DNA of 64,000 nt from Paenibacillus albicereus (lineage in GTDB: Bacteria > Bacillota > Bacilli > Paenibacillales > Paenibacillaceae): NCBI RefSeq assembly GCF_012676905.1, contig NZ_CP051428.1, positions 2,442,001 to 2,506,000 on the forward strand, read 5' to 3'. Below are positions 7,844 to 16,743 of this stretch, piece by piece. Every line of letters begins with the position of its first letter. Within the stretch, counting starts at the first letter, position 1. The translations under genes were made by a program, and so were the position numbers. The notes beneath the pieces were generated by a model that was not told where the DNA came from, did not search any database, and worked only from the letters and a program-made list of their open reading frames with translations.

Positions 7844-7885
7844 ATTGGTTGCGATCTGCCCCGACCAATCTGCTATACTGGGGCA
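7844..7885. promoter_or_regulatory. Promoter of the MocR gene with overlapping dyads
   Basis: A -10 box TATACT is at 7874-7879. A possible but distant -35 TTGCGA (7849-7854) leaves a 19-base spacer. Two inverted repeats overlap it: ATTGGT/ACCAAT (7844-7849 and 7864-7869) and TGCCCC/GGGGCA (7857-7862 and 7880-7885). They are candidate operators for the MocR protein between it and the LysE-type gene. Confidence 0.45.
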
Positions 7886-7909
7886 ATCAAGCGGATGGAG
7901 GTGGCGGCG

Positions 7910-9364
7910 GTGCCGAAGCGCGGAGAAAGGCACAGCAAGGAAGCTGTGCCGCTTTACCGGCAGATCCAGGAGGAGCTGCGGACGAAGATCGTAACCGGCG
8001 AATGGCCTCCCGGCACGCGAGTGCCGCCTCAGCGGCAGCTGGCGGAGCGCTACGGCGTCAACCGCAGCACGATCGTCTACGCGCTCGGCGGGCTGGCCGC
8101 GGACGGCTGGCTGCGGGCGGAGGTCGGGCGCGGCACGACGGTAGCCGCGGATGTGTGGAGGGCAGGCGCGGATTCGCCCCCGCCCGACTGGGGACGGTAC
8201 GTCAGGGACGGCCTGCATGCGCCCAATCTGGAGCTGATCCGGCAGATCAACGATGCGGAGCCGGATCCGTCTCTGCTGAGGCTCGGCACAGGCGAGCTCG
8301 CCCCCGAGCTCCTGCCCTCGGCCGGCATGCAGCGGCTGCTGGCCGAGCGGCCGGGGAAGCTGCCGCTCGCCTATCCGGAGCCGCGAGGCAGCTTGCGTTT
8401 GCGCGAGGCCGTCAGCGAGAGGCTGGAGGCAAAAGGCATCCGCGCCTCGCCGTCGTCGGTGCTGATCGTCTCCGGCGCGCTGCAAGGCCTGCAGCTGATC
8501 GCGCTCGGGCTGATGCGGCACGGCTCGACGCTGCTGGCGGAGCAGACGAGCTATCTCGGCTCGGTCCAAGTGTTCCGCACGGCCGGCGTCAAGCTGATCG
8601 GGGTGCCCTTGGACCGCTCTGGCATGCGGGATGACGAGGCGCGCAGCCTGGCCGCGCGCCACCGGGCGTCGATGCTGTACGTCCAGCCGTCCTTCCACAA
8701 CCCGACCGGCATCGTCATGCCGGAGCGGCGGCGGGAGAAGCTGCTGCAAGCTTGCGTCGGGGCAGGACTGCCGGTCATCGAGGACGACGTGTACGACGAC
8801 CTATGGCATGAAGGGCCGCCGCCGGCCGCGCTGAAGGCGAGGGACCGGCAAGGACTCGTCCTCTATCTGGACAGCGTCTCGAAGTCGCTCGGTCCGGGAC
8901 TGCGCATCGGCTGGATCGCCGGGCCGGAGCCGGTCATCGAGCGGCTGGCCGACGTCAAGATGAAGTCCGACTACGGCTCGAGCTCGCTCTCGCAGCATGC
9001 CGTGGCCGAGTGGCTGGCCAGCGGCGAGCAGGAGCGGCATCTGGCGTTCTTGAGAGCCGAGCTCAAGGCGAGGCGGGATCTGGCGCTGGCGGCGCTCCGC
9101 GAGCATGCGTCGGATCTGGCGGATTGGAGCGCGCCTCAAGGCGGCTTCTATATCTGGCTGGCGCTGCGCCGCCCGCTGCCGATGCCCAAACTGTTCGAAG
9201 CGGCGCTGCGTGCCGGCCTGCTCATCCATCCCGGCGAAGTGTACGCGCGCGGCGACCGGCAGCATCTGCGCCTGTCGTTCGCCTATGCTCCGCCTGCCCT
9301 CCTGCGCGAAGGCATCCGCGAGCTGGCGGCGCTGATCCGGCCATTCGATTCACGGAATAAATAA
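7910..9364 (+). CDS. MocR-type PLP-dependent transcriptional regulator (GntR/aminotransferase)
   Basis: About 484 residues. The N-terminal GntR winged helix (VPLYRQIQEELRTKIVTGEW, then VPPQRQLAERYGVNRSTIVY) binds DNA. A class I aminotransferase fold follows, with YVQPSFHNPTG, the Asp-containing EDDVYDDLWHEG and the PLP lysine in LYLDSVSKSLGPGLRIGW. Such regulators sense amino acids or PLP adducts. GTG at 7910 is preferred because GGAGGTGG lies 6-8 bases before it; ATG at 7895 lies upstream of that site. The divergent LysE-type exporter is its likely target. The stop lies inside an AT-rich inverted repeat. Confidence 0.85.
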   Translation: MPKRGERHSKEAVPLYRQIQEELRTKIVTGEWPPGTRVPPQRQLAERYGVNRSTIVYALGGLAADGWLRAEVGRGTTVAADVWRAGADSPPPDWGRYVRDGLHAPNLELIRQINDAEPDPSLLRLGTGELAPELLPSAGMQRLLAERPGKLPLAYPEPRGSLRLREAVSERLEAKGIRASPSSVLIVSGALQGLQLIALGLMRHGSTLLAEQTSYLGSVQVFRTAGVKLIGVPLDRSGMRDDEARSLAARHRASMLYVQPSFHNPTGIVMPERRREKLLQACVGAGLPVIEDDVYDDLWHEGPPPAALKARDRQGLVLYLDSVSKSLGPGLRIGWIAGPEPVIERLADVKMKSDYGSSSLSQHAVAEWLASGEQERHLAFLRAELKARRDLALAALREHASDLADWSAPQGGFYIWLALRRPLPMPKLFEAALRAGLLIHPGEVYARGDRQHLRLSFAYAPPALLREGIRELAALIRPFDSRNK

Positions 9365-9385
9365 TTAGTGGAGCTAATTATTTAT
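9357..9385. repeat. AT-rich inverted repeat at the end of the MocR gene
   Basis: Twelve-base perfect arms (9357-9368 and 9374-9385) around TGGAG, nearly all A/T in a GC-rich region and covering the TAA stop. GGAGCTAA occurs twice, 16 bases apart. It could be a weak bidirectional terminator or a binding site. Confidence 0.6.
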
Positions 9386-9511
9386 GGAGCTAAATGACTG
9401 GCGCTGCATGAGTCCGCCATGCCTTCCATGGCGGCGGCTGCGGGACATGGCCGACAAGCCGTTCGAGGCGGTTCGAAGCGGTGCGGCGCGGCATCTGGCG
9501 CGTTTCCCCTT

Positions 9512-9540
9512 TTGTACGGAGTCCGATCTGCTGGTATAAT
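9512..9540 (+). promoter_or_regulatory. SigA promoter of mutS
   Basis: TTGTAC (9512-9517), a 17-base spacer and TATAAT (9535-9540), with an extended -10 TG at 9532-9533. Apart from this promoter the 9386-9601 region shows nothing else I can name. Confidence 0.75.
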
Positions 9541-9601
9541 GAAGGTCGGTTTTCATAGAATGCAGGCGATGCGCGTCGAAGCCTGCCCAGGAGGTACGCA
9601 C

Positions 9602-12367
9602 GTGGCCGCTTTGACCCCGATGATGCAGCAATATTTATCCATAAAGGACGAAGCCAAGGATGCGTTCCTTTTCTTCCGCCTCGGCGACTTCTACGAATTG
9701 TTCTTCGACGACGCGGTGCTCGCCGCCAAGGAGCTGGAGATTACCCTCACCGGCCGAGCGGGAGGCGGCGAGGACCGCATTCCCATGTGCGGCGTGCCGT
9801 ACCACTCGGCGGAGGGATACATAGCGAGGCTGATCGAGAAAGGCTACAAGGTGGCGATCTGCGAGCAGGTCGAGGACCCGTCCGCCGCCAAAGGCGTCGT
9901 CAGGCGCGAAATCGTCCGGGTCGTCACCCCCGGCACGGTGATGGAGAGCAAGTCGCTCTCCGACAAGGCCAACAACTACATCGTCTCCGTCGCCGCGGAG
10001 GCGGGCGAGCTGGCGCTCGCCGCTTGCGACCTGTCGACCGGCGAGCTGTACGCGACGTCGTTCGGCGAGGCGGCGGAGCTGCTGCTGGACGAGATCAACG
10101 TCTATGGACCGGCGGAGATCGTCGGCGACGCCTCCGTCCTGGAGCTGCTCAGGTCGATGCCTTCCGCCGCGGTCCGGGCGCTCTATACCGAACGCTCGCC
10201 GATGGACGAGGATGAGCTGCGCCGGCTGCTGCCGGACGGAGCGCTGAACGGCCTGCTGCCGGCTCGAGTCCGGGCCGTCTCGCTGCTCGCGGGCTATCTG
10301 GCCGAGACGCAGAAGCGATCGCTCGGCCATCTGCGCCCGGTGCAGGGCTACGAGCCGAGCCAGTACCTCATCCTCGATCCGTTCACCCGGCGCAACCTCG
10401 AGCTGACCGAGACGGTGCAGGGGCGCAGCCGCAAAGGCTCGCTGCTGTGGCTGCTCGACCGCACCAAAACGTCGATGGGCGGCCGCCTGCTGCGCCGCTG
10501 GATCGACAAGCCGCTGCTGTCGGCCGCTGCCGTCGAAGAGCGGCTGGAGGCGGTCGCGGCGCTGCATGCCGACCTCATCCTGCGCGAGGACATCCGCGCC
10601 GAGCTGGACGGCATCTACGATCTCGAGCGCCTTGTCGGCCGCGTCGCCTACGGCACGGCGGGCGGACGCGACCTGTCCGCGCTGAAGGCCTCGCTGGAGC
10701 GCGTGCCGGGCCTGCTGCGGCTGCTCTCCGGCTCCGGCTCGTCGACGCTGAGCCGGCTTGCGAACGGCGTCGACGATTGCGGAGACCTGCGCGAGATGAT
10801 CGACACGGTGCTCGTGGACGAGCCGCCGGCGTCGACGCGCGAGGGCGGGCTCATCCGCGCCGGCTACGACGATTACCTGGACCAGCTGCGCGAGGCCAGC
10901 AGCAGCGGCAAGCGCTGGCTCGCCGACCTCGAGCGCCGCGAGCGCGAGGCGACCGGCATCCGCTCGCTCAAGATCGGCTACAACAAGGTGTTCGGCTATT
11001 TCCTCGAGGTGTCCAAAGCCAATCTGGCCGCCTTGCCCGAAGGCCGCTACGAGCGCAAGCAGACGCTCGCGAACGCCGAGCGCTACGTTACGCCGGAGCT
11101 GAAGGAAAAGGAACGGCTCATCCTCGAGGCCGAGGAGAAGATGACCGACCTCGAATACAGCTTGTTCCTCCAGCTGCGCGACCATATCGCCGGCGAGCTG
11201 CACCGCCTGCAGGCGCTGGCGGACGTCGTCGCCCGCGCGGACGTGCTGCAGTCGCTCGCCGCAGTCAGCGCCGAGCGCCGCTACGTGCGGCCGGACATGA
11301 GGGAGGAGTACGCCCTGTCGATCGAGGGCGGCCGCCATCCTGTCGTCGAGGCCGTGCTGGAGGGCGCGCCGTTCATGGCCAACGGCGCCGAGCTGAGCGA
11401 GGACGGAGCCCGCGTGCTGCTCATCACCGGCCCGAACATGGCGGGCAAGAGCACCTACATGCGCCAGACCGCGCTCATCTGCATCATGGCGCAGATCGGC
11501 TGCTTCGTGCCGGCGCGCTCGGCGCGCCTGCCGCTGATCGACCGCGTCTTCACCCGCATCGGGGCGGCGGACGACTTGGCCGGCGGACAGAGCACGTTCA
11601 TGGTCGAGATGCGGGACATCCAGCAGATGACCGACAAGGCGACCCGTCGCAGCCTCGTCATCATCGACGAGCTCGGGCGCGGCACGTCGACGGCGGAGGG
11701 GATGAGCATCGCGCAGGCGGTGATCGAGTTCCTGCACGACCGGACCGGCTGCAAGGCGCTCGTCTCGACGCATTTCCACGAGCTGTCCCATCTGGAGGAA
11801 TCGCTCCGCTACCTGCGCAACGCCAGCATGGCGGTCAAGGAAAGCGGGGGCGACGTGACGTTCCTGCGCAAGCTCGTGCCCGGGGCGGCCAGCACGAGCT
11901 ACGGCATCTATTGCGCGCGCCTCGCCGGACTGCCGGAGAGCATCATCGGCCGCGCCTACGAGCTGCTGGAGGCTCATGAGGCGCCGGCGGCGACGGGCCG
12001 CCCCGGCAGGCAGCGGGACGATGCGGCCGCAGGACCGGCCGCGCGCGAGGCCGCTGCGGCATACGTGGCCGAGGCCGAGCCTGCCGGAGGCGGGCTGCCG
12101 CAAGGCGAGCTGCCGCAAGGCGAGCCGGTGACGGCGGCGTCGATCGGGCACGGAGCCGAGCGGCCTGCCGCCTCCGGAACGGCGGTCCAGCTGTCGATCT
12201 TCGGCGAGCCGGAGCCGCCGGCTGCCGGGGGAGGCAAGAGGCGGGGAGGCCGCGGCGCCGATGCCGCGGACGAGCTGGCGGAGCGGCTGCGCAAGCTCGA
12301 CCTGTTCAACCTGACGCCGATGCAGGCGATGCAGTGGCTGAACGAGGAGAAGGGCCGGCTCGGCTGA
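9602..12367 (+). CDS. mutS: DNA mismatch repair protein MutS
   Basis: A 921-residue mismatch-recognition ATPase. The mismatch-reading Phe-x-Glu is in FRLGDFYELFF near residue 30, followed by IPMCGVPYHSAEGYIARLI and the connector, lever and clamp domains. The ATPase has Walker A GPNMAGKST near residue 610, IDELGRGTST and STHFHEL. A variable low-complexity segment rich in Ala and Gly (12000-12270) precedes the C-terminal KLDLFNLTPMQAMQWL. The GTG at 9602 is chosen because AGGAGGT lies 6 bases upstream and the product then starts MAALTPMMQQYL, as in Bacillus MutS. It is followed 52 bases later by mutL. Confidence 0.96.
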   Translation: MAALTPMMQQYLSIKDEAKDAFLFFRLGDFYELFFDDAVLAAKELEITLTGRAGGGEDRIPMCGVPYHSAEGYIARLIEKGYKVAICEQVEDPSAAKGVVRREIVRVVTPGTVMESKSLSDKANNYIVSVAAEAGELALAACDLSTGELYATSFGEAAELLLDEINVYGPAEIVGDASVLELLRSMPSAAVRALYTERSPMDEDELRRLLPDGALNGLLPARVRAVSLLAGYLAETQKRSLGHLRPVQGYEPSQYLILDPFTRRNLELTETVQGRSRKGSLLWLLDRTKTSMGGRLLRRWIDKPLLSAAAVEERLEAVAALHADLILREDIRAELDGIYDLERLVGRVAYGTAGGRDLSALKASLERVPGLLRLLSGSGSSTLSRLANGVDDCGDLREMIDTVLVDEPPASTREGGLIRAGYDDYLDQLREASSSGKRWLADLERREREATGIRSLKIGYNKVFGYFLEVSKANLAALPEGRYERKQTLANAERYVTPELKEKERLILEAEEKMTDLEYSLFLQLRDHIAGELHRLQALADVVARADVLQSLAAVSAERRYVRPDMREEYALSIEGGRHPVVEAVLEGAPFMANGAELSEDGARVLLITGPNMAGKSTYMRQTALICIMAQIGCFVPARSARLPLIDRVFTRIGAADDLAGGQSTFMVEMRDIQQMTDKATRRSLVIIDELGRGTSTAEGMSIAQAVIEFLHDRTGCKALVSTHFHELSHLEESLRYLRNASMAVKESGGDVTFLRKLVPGAASTSYGIYCARLAGLPESIIGRAYELLEAHEAPAATGRPGRQRDDAAAGPAAREAAAAYVAEAEPAGGGLPQGELPQGEPVTAASIGHGAERPAASGTAVQLSIFGEPEPPAAGGGKRRGGRGADAADELAERLRKLDLFNLTPMQAMQWLNEEKGRLG

Positions 12368-12419
12368 GCCGGGACCGAATCGCGCGGCAGTCAATTTTCG
12401 GACAAGGGGGTGGAGGAAG

Positions 12420-14578
12420 ATGGGCAAGATCCATGTGCTGGACGAGCATCTGGCGAACCAGATCGCCGCGGGCGAGGTCGTCGAACGGCCGGCCTCCGTC
12501 GTCAAGGAGCTGGTGGAGAACGCGGTCGACGCCGGCGCGACCTCGATCGACATCACGATCGAGGAGGGCGGGCTGAGCATGATCCGCGTGCAGGACAACG
12601 GCAGCGGCATCGAGCCGGAGGATATGGAGACCGCGTTCCAGCGGCATGCGACGAGCAAGCTGCTGAGCGATCGCGACCTGTTCCGAATCGCAAGCCTCGG
12701 CTTCCGGGGCGAGGCGCTGCCGAGCATCGCCGCCGTCGCACGCGTCGAATGCGTCTCCGCGAGCGGCGACAGCGGGCTCGGCCGACGCATCTGCATGGAA
12801 GGCGGGCAGCTGACGGCCGACGAGCACGCCGGCGCTTCGCAGGGGACGGACATGACCGTCCGCGACCTGTTCTTCAATACGCCCGCCCGACTCAAATACA
12901 TGAAAAGCATCCAGACCGAGCTCGGCCACATCTCGGACTACATCTACCGCATCGCGCTCGCCCATCCCGGCATCGCCTTCTCGCTGACGCATAACGGCGG
13001 CAGCCTGCTCCGCACGTCCGGCACGGGCGATCGGCTGCAGGTCATCGCCGCCGTCTACGGCACCGGGACCGCCAAGGCGATGCTGCCTCTGCGCGGCGAG
13101 CATGCCGACTACGAGCTGAACGGGTACATCTCCAAGCCGGAGCTGACCCGGGCGAGCCGCAGCGCGCTGACGACGGTCGTCAACGGTCGCTACATCCGCA
13201 GCTTCGCCGTGCAGTCCTCGCTGCTGGCCGCCTACCACACGCTGCTGCCGATCAACCGCTACCCCGTCGCGGTGATGGAGATCGGCATGCACCCGGGACT
13301 GGTGGACGTCAACGTCCACCCGTCCAAGATGGAGGTGCGGTTCAGCAAGGAAGCCGAGCTCAAGGCGTTCGTGGAGGAAACGGCGCGCGCCGCGCTCGGC
13401 GGAAGGCGCCATATTCCAGGTCCCGAGTCCGGCCGGGGCGAGCGCTCCGGTCCGGTGTACCGGCAGGAGCAGCTGCGCTTCCACCAGCCGGAGCCCGGCT
13501 TCGCCGGGCAGCCGGCGTCCGAGCCGCCCGTCGGCGCCGGAGCCGCCTCCGGCGGCAGCGCCGCCGCCGAGACGGCGGCCGCGAGCGCGCCTGCCGCGGG
13601 TAGCGCGCCGCCGCGCGCGGACGGCGCGCGCGGCGGCGCATCCGCTCCGGCGCGCAAGGGCCCCCGCCCGGCAGCGTCGCCGCCGGGCCATGGCGGCCGC
13701 CCGCCGCGCAGGCGCCGGCGGTGCCGCCCGATGCGGCGCAGCGGCTTTACGCGCCCGCTGCAGGCGCCTTCGGCGCCGCTGCCTGGCGCGAGTCCGCCGC
13801 CGCCGGCTATGCGGAGGCGCCTGCCGGCGCCTCATCCCCGCCGCCCGGCGCCGCCGCCGCGCCACACCCCGGCGCGCCGTCCCTCGGCGCTCCCGCCGGC
13901 GCCGCTGGCGCGAGCGCGGTACCGCCGCCGGACCTCGCGGGTGAGCCTGCCGCCCCGGCGCGCGGCGACGCGCCAGCAGCCGAAGCCTCCGGATTCCCGG
14001 AGCTGAGCTGGGTCGGCCAGCTGCACGGCACCTACTTGATCGCCCAGAACGAGGAAGGCATGTATCTGATCGACCAGCATGCCGCCCATGAGCGCATCAA
14101 CTACGAATATTACTACCGCAAGTTCGGCGACATCAGCGGCGAGAGCCAGCCGCTGCTGCTGCCGTTCACGCTGGAATATACGAGCGCGGACGCGCTTCAG
14201 CTGGCCGAGCGGCTGCCGCTGCTGGCGGAGGCGGGCGTCGAGCTCGAGCCGTTCGGTCCGCAAAGCTTCCTCGTCCGCTCCCACCCCCACTGGTTCCCCA
14301 AGGGGCAGGAGCAGGAGCTGGTCGAGGAGATGGCCGATTGGGTGCTGCGCGAGAAGCGCGCCGTCGACATCGCCAAGCTGCGCGAGGAAGCGGCGATCCT
14401 GTGCTCGTGCAAAGCTTCCATCAAGGCCAACGACCGGCTGAGCCGCGAGGAAGGGGAGACGCTGCTGGCGAGGCTCGCGGCATGCGCGCAGCCGTATACC
14501 TGTCCGCACGGCCGCCCGATCCTCGTGCATATCTCCGTCTATCAGCTGGAAAAAATGTTCAAGCGGGTGATGTCATGA
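12420..14578 (+). CDS. mutL: DNA mismatch repair protein MutL, reading frame disrupted in the linker
   Basis: MutL couples MutS to strand cleavage. The N-terminal GHKL ATPase starts MGKIHVLDEHLANQIAAGEV and contains ELVENAVDAGAT, DNGSGIE, ATSKL and FRGEALPS; it stays in one frame to about 13660. That frame then turns Arg-rich and stops at 14006. The C-terminal domain lies in the -1 frame to 14578: DQHAAHERINYE is the endonuclease metal motif, with CSCKASIKAND and CPHGRP as further zinc-site motifs. Both halves are complete, so only the Pro/Ala-rich linker is hit. A missing base in the GC-rich linker, real or from sequencing, or a -1 frameshift would explain this. If left uncorrected the gene reads as two open frames, 12420-14006 and 13721-14578. 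Confidence 0.88.
13656..13720 (+). other. Probable -1 frameshift site in the mutL linker
   Basis: Codons AAG GGC CCC in the first frame contain G GGC CCC at 13658-13664, which fits the X XXY YYZ slippery pattern. Slipping back one base there enters the frame of the C-terminal domain without meeting a stop. A one-base deletion in the C run (13661-13665) would look the same. Confidence 0.5.
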
Positions 14579-15372
14579 TCGTAACGACGACGGATCAGCC
14601 GTCGGCGGCGATGCTGGAGTCGGCGGCCCGTCTGGCCGTGGAGCTCGGGGCGCGGCTCGAGCCGCGCCGTCGGCGCACGCTCGGACAGCTTGCCGCACAG
14701 GCGGGGAGCCGGGAGCTGCTCGTCGTGACGAGCACGCAGCTGCGCTATTACGGCGGCCCCGAGGAGCCGCCGTTCTATTTTCATCCGAGCATGGCCTACG
14801 TGCGGGTCAAGAGGCTGCGCAAGGGCGAGGCCGATCCGCTCGTCGAGCTGTCCGGCGTCCGCCCGGGCGACCGGGTGCTGGACTGCACGGCCGGGCTCGC
14901 CGGCGATTCGATCGTGTTCGCCTATGCGGCCGGTCCGGACGGCGAAGTGATGGCGCTTGAAAGCGAGCCGGTGCTGCATGCGGTCGTGCGCGACGGACTG
15001 CGGACGTACGAGACGGAGCTGCCCGACGTGACGGCCTCGCTGCGCCGCATCCGCGCGGTGCGCGCCGATCATGCGGAGTACCTCCGCTCGCTCCCGGACG
15101 GCAGCTTCGACATCGTCTATTTCGACCCGATGTTCCGCGATCCGGTACACGAGTCGAGCTCGATCGGCCCGCTGCGCGGCCTTGCCAATGCCGAGCCGCT
15201 GAGTCCCGAGGCCGTCCGCGAGGCGGTGCGGGTCGCGCGACGCGCCGTCGTGCTCAAGGAAACGAACCACAGTCCCGAATTCGACCGGCTCGGCTTCGTC
15301 CGCTGCCCGGGCAAGAAGACGTCGGCTGTCGGATATGGAGTGATTGCAATTGGCAAGCCTGACCCCGCGTAA
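14575..15372 (+). CDS. Class I SAM-dependent methyltransferase
   Basis: A 265-residue protein. The SAM-binding motif I is DRVLDCTAGLAGDSIVFA, the acidic motif II is in VMALESEPVLHAVV, and FDIVYFDPMFRDPV is the catalytic-loop motif. The fold and DPMF motif are close to the RsmJ-like/SAM_MT group of putative rRNA methyltransferases; the target is not known. The first ~110 residues include an alpha/beta lead-in (LLVVTSTQLRYYGG). Its ATG overlaps the mutL stop (ATGA, 14575-14578), so it is coupled to mutL translation. That coupling supports the idea that the mutL C-terminal frame is translated. The stop overlaps the start of miaA. Confidence 0.8.
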   Translation: MIVTTTDQPSAAMLESAARLAVELGARLEPRRRRTLGQLAAQAGSRELLVVTSTQLRYYGGPEEPPFYFHPSMAYVRVKRLRKGEADPLVELSGVRPGDRVLDCTAGLAGDSIVFAYAAGPDGEVMALESEPVLHAVVRDGLRTYETELPDVTASLRRIRAVRADHAEYLRSLPDGSFDIVYFDPMFRDPVHESSSIGPLRGLANAEPLSPEAVREAVRVARRAVVLKETNHSPEFDRLGFVRCPGKKTSAVGYGVIAIGKPDPA

Positions 15373-16351
15373 GCCGCCGCTGCTCGTCCTGCTCGGACCG
15401 ACGGCGGCGGGCAAGACCAAGCTGAGCCTCGAGCTCGCACGAGCCTACGGCGCGGAGATCATCTCCGGCGATTCCATGCAGGTGTATCGGGGCATGGACA
15501 TCGGCACGGCCAAGATCAAGCCTGAGGAAACCGAGGGCGTGCCGCATCATTTGATCGACATCCGCGATCCGCGCGAGCCGTATTCGGCCGCGGACTTCCA
15601 GGAAGCCTGCTCGCGGCTCATTCCGGAAATCGCCGGCCGCGGACGGCTGCCGTTCATCGTCGGCGGAACGGGACTGTACATCGAGTCGGTCTGCTACGGC
15701 TACCGCTTTTCGCAGGCGGCGTCGGACGAGGCGTACCGGTCCGAGCTTCAGGCCTTCGCGGATGCCCGCGGCCCCGAAGCGCTGCATGCGAGGCTTGCGG
15801 CCGCCGATCCCGAGAGCGCCCAGCGGCTGCATCCGAACGACGTCCGCCGCGTCATCCGCGCTCTGGAGATCCTGCACCTGACGGGGGAGACGATGAGCGG
15901 CCAGCTGGCCGGACAGAAAAAGGAGTCGCCCTACGAATTATGTCTGCTGGGACTGACGATGGATCGGGCCGAGCTCTATCGGCGCATCGAGAGGCGAATC
16001 GACGCCATGATGGAGGAAGGGCTCGCGGATGAGGTCGCCCGGCTGCTCGCATCCGGAGTGCCGGACGACGCGGTCGCGATGCAGGGGCTCGGCTACAAGG
16101 AGCTCGTCCCGTGGCTGCGAGGAGAGTCCGATCGGGAAGAGGCGGTCGAGCTGCTCAAGCGCGACACGAGGCGTTTCGCGAAGCGGCAGCTGAGCTGGTT
16201 CCGCCATATGAAGGACATCGAGTGGATCGACATGGGGGAAAATTTTCACAACAATTTGAACCGCATCCATGCTATACTAGCAGGAAAGCTAGGCTTCGGT
16301 CTTGAATATGCCAATAACCAATCTTCTTGTGACGGGGGTAACTCTCAATGA
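15350..16351 (+). CDS. miaA: tRNA dimethylallyltransferase MiaA
   Basis: A 333-residue enzyme that adds an isopentenyl group to A37 of tRNAs reading UNN codons. The P-loop is [31 protein letters not shown] and [11 protein letters not shown] are the prenyl-donor motifs, followed by [12 protein letters not shown] and [13 protein letters not shown]. The TTG at 15350 is preferred because GGAG (15337-15340) is 9 bases away; a TTG at 15344 is the alternative. It overlaps the preceding methyltransferase gene by 23 bases and the hfq start by four. The order mutS, mutL, miaA, hfq is common in Firmicutes. Confidence 0.95.
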   Translation: MASLTPRKPPLLVLLGPTAAGKTKLSLELARAYGAEIISGDSMQVYRGMDIGTAKIKPEETEGVPHHLIDIRDPREPYSAADFQEACSRLIPEIAGRGRLPFIVGGTGLYIESVCYGYRFSQAASDEAYRSELQAFADARGPEALHARLAAADPESAQRLHPNDVRRVIRALEILHLTGETMSGQLAGQKKESPYELCLLGLTMDRAELYRRIERRIDAMMEEGLADEVARLLASGVPDDAVAMQGLGYKELVPWLRGESDREEAVELLKRDTRRFAKRQLSWFRHMKDIEWIDMGENFHNNLNRIHAILAGKLGFGLEYANNQSSCDGGNSQ

Positions 16352-16593
16352 ACAAATCCATCAATATTCAAGATACGTTCCTGAACCAGCTGCGCAAGGA
16401 CAGCATCCCGGTGACGGTCTACCTGACGAACGGCTTCCAGATCCGGGGCGTCATCCGCGCCTTCGACAACTTCACGATCGTCATCGACTCGGACGGACGC
16501 CAGCAGATGGTTTACAAGCATGCCATCTCGACGTTCACGCCGCAGCGCAACGTATCGCTGATGCAGCAGGAGACGCCGGGCGCAGGAGCCTGA
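16348..16593 (+). CDS. hfq: RNA chaperone Hfq
   Basis: An 81-residue Sm-like protein that forms hexamers and helps small RNAs pair with mRNAs. It begins [18 protein letters not shown], has the Sm1 strand region [19 protein letters not shown] and the Sm2 motif YKHAISTF. The short C-terminal tail ([11 protein letters not shown]) is typical of Gram-positive Hfq. The start overlaps the miaA stop, and GGGGGT lies upstream. A TATACT at 16273-16278 with an upstream TG inside the miaA end may be an extra hfq promoter, but no -35 is evident. Confidence 0.95.
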   Translation: MNKSINIQDTFLNQLRKDSIPVTVYLTNGFQIRGVIRAFDNFTIVIDSDGRQQMVYKHAISTFTPQRNVSLMQQETPGAGA

Positions 16594-16646
16594 GCCCCCC
16601 GATGAAACCTTTCCCGTCATTTCCTCGTTAGTTGAATATCGGTCCG

Positions 16647-16686
16647 AAGAACAACCCTCTCTTTCGGCAGGGTTGTTCTTCTGTTT
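16647..16686 (+). terminator. Terminator after hfq
   Basis: AGAACAACCCT (16648-16658) pairs with AGGGTTGTTCT (16669-16679), followed by a T-rich stretch. It ends the mutS-hfq unit. Confidence 0.85.
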
Positions 16687-16743
16687 GCGGGGTATACCTA
16701 TAACGGGAGAAGCTAGGACCGACCGGAAGGAGTCAAGGACCAT

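Noticed and set aside
9635-12931. A roughly 1100-codon open frame opposite mutS and mutL
   Set aside because: Same cause: high GC leaves few stops in the antisense frame. Product text is low-complexity and the plus-strand genes are certain.
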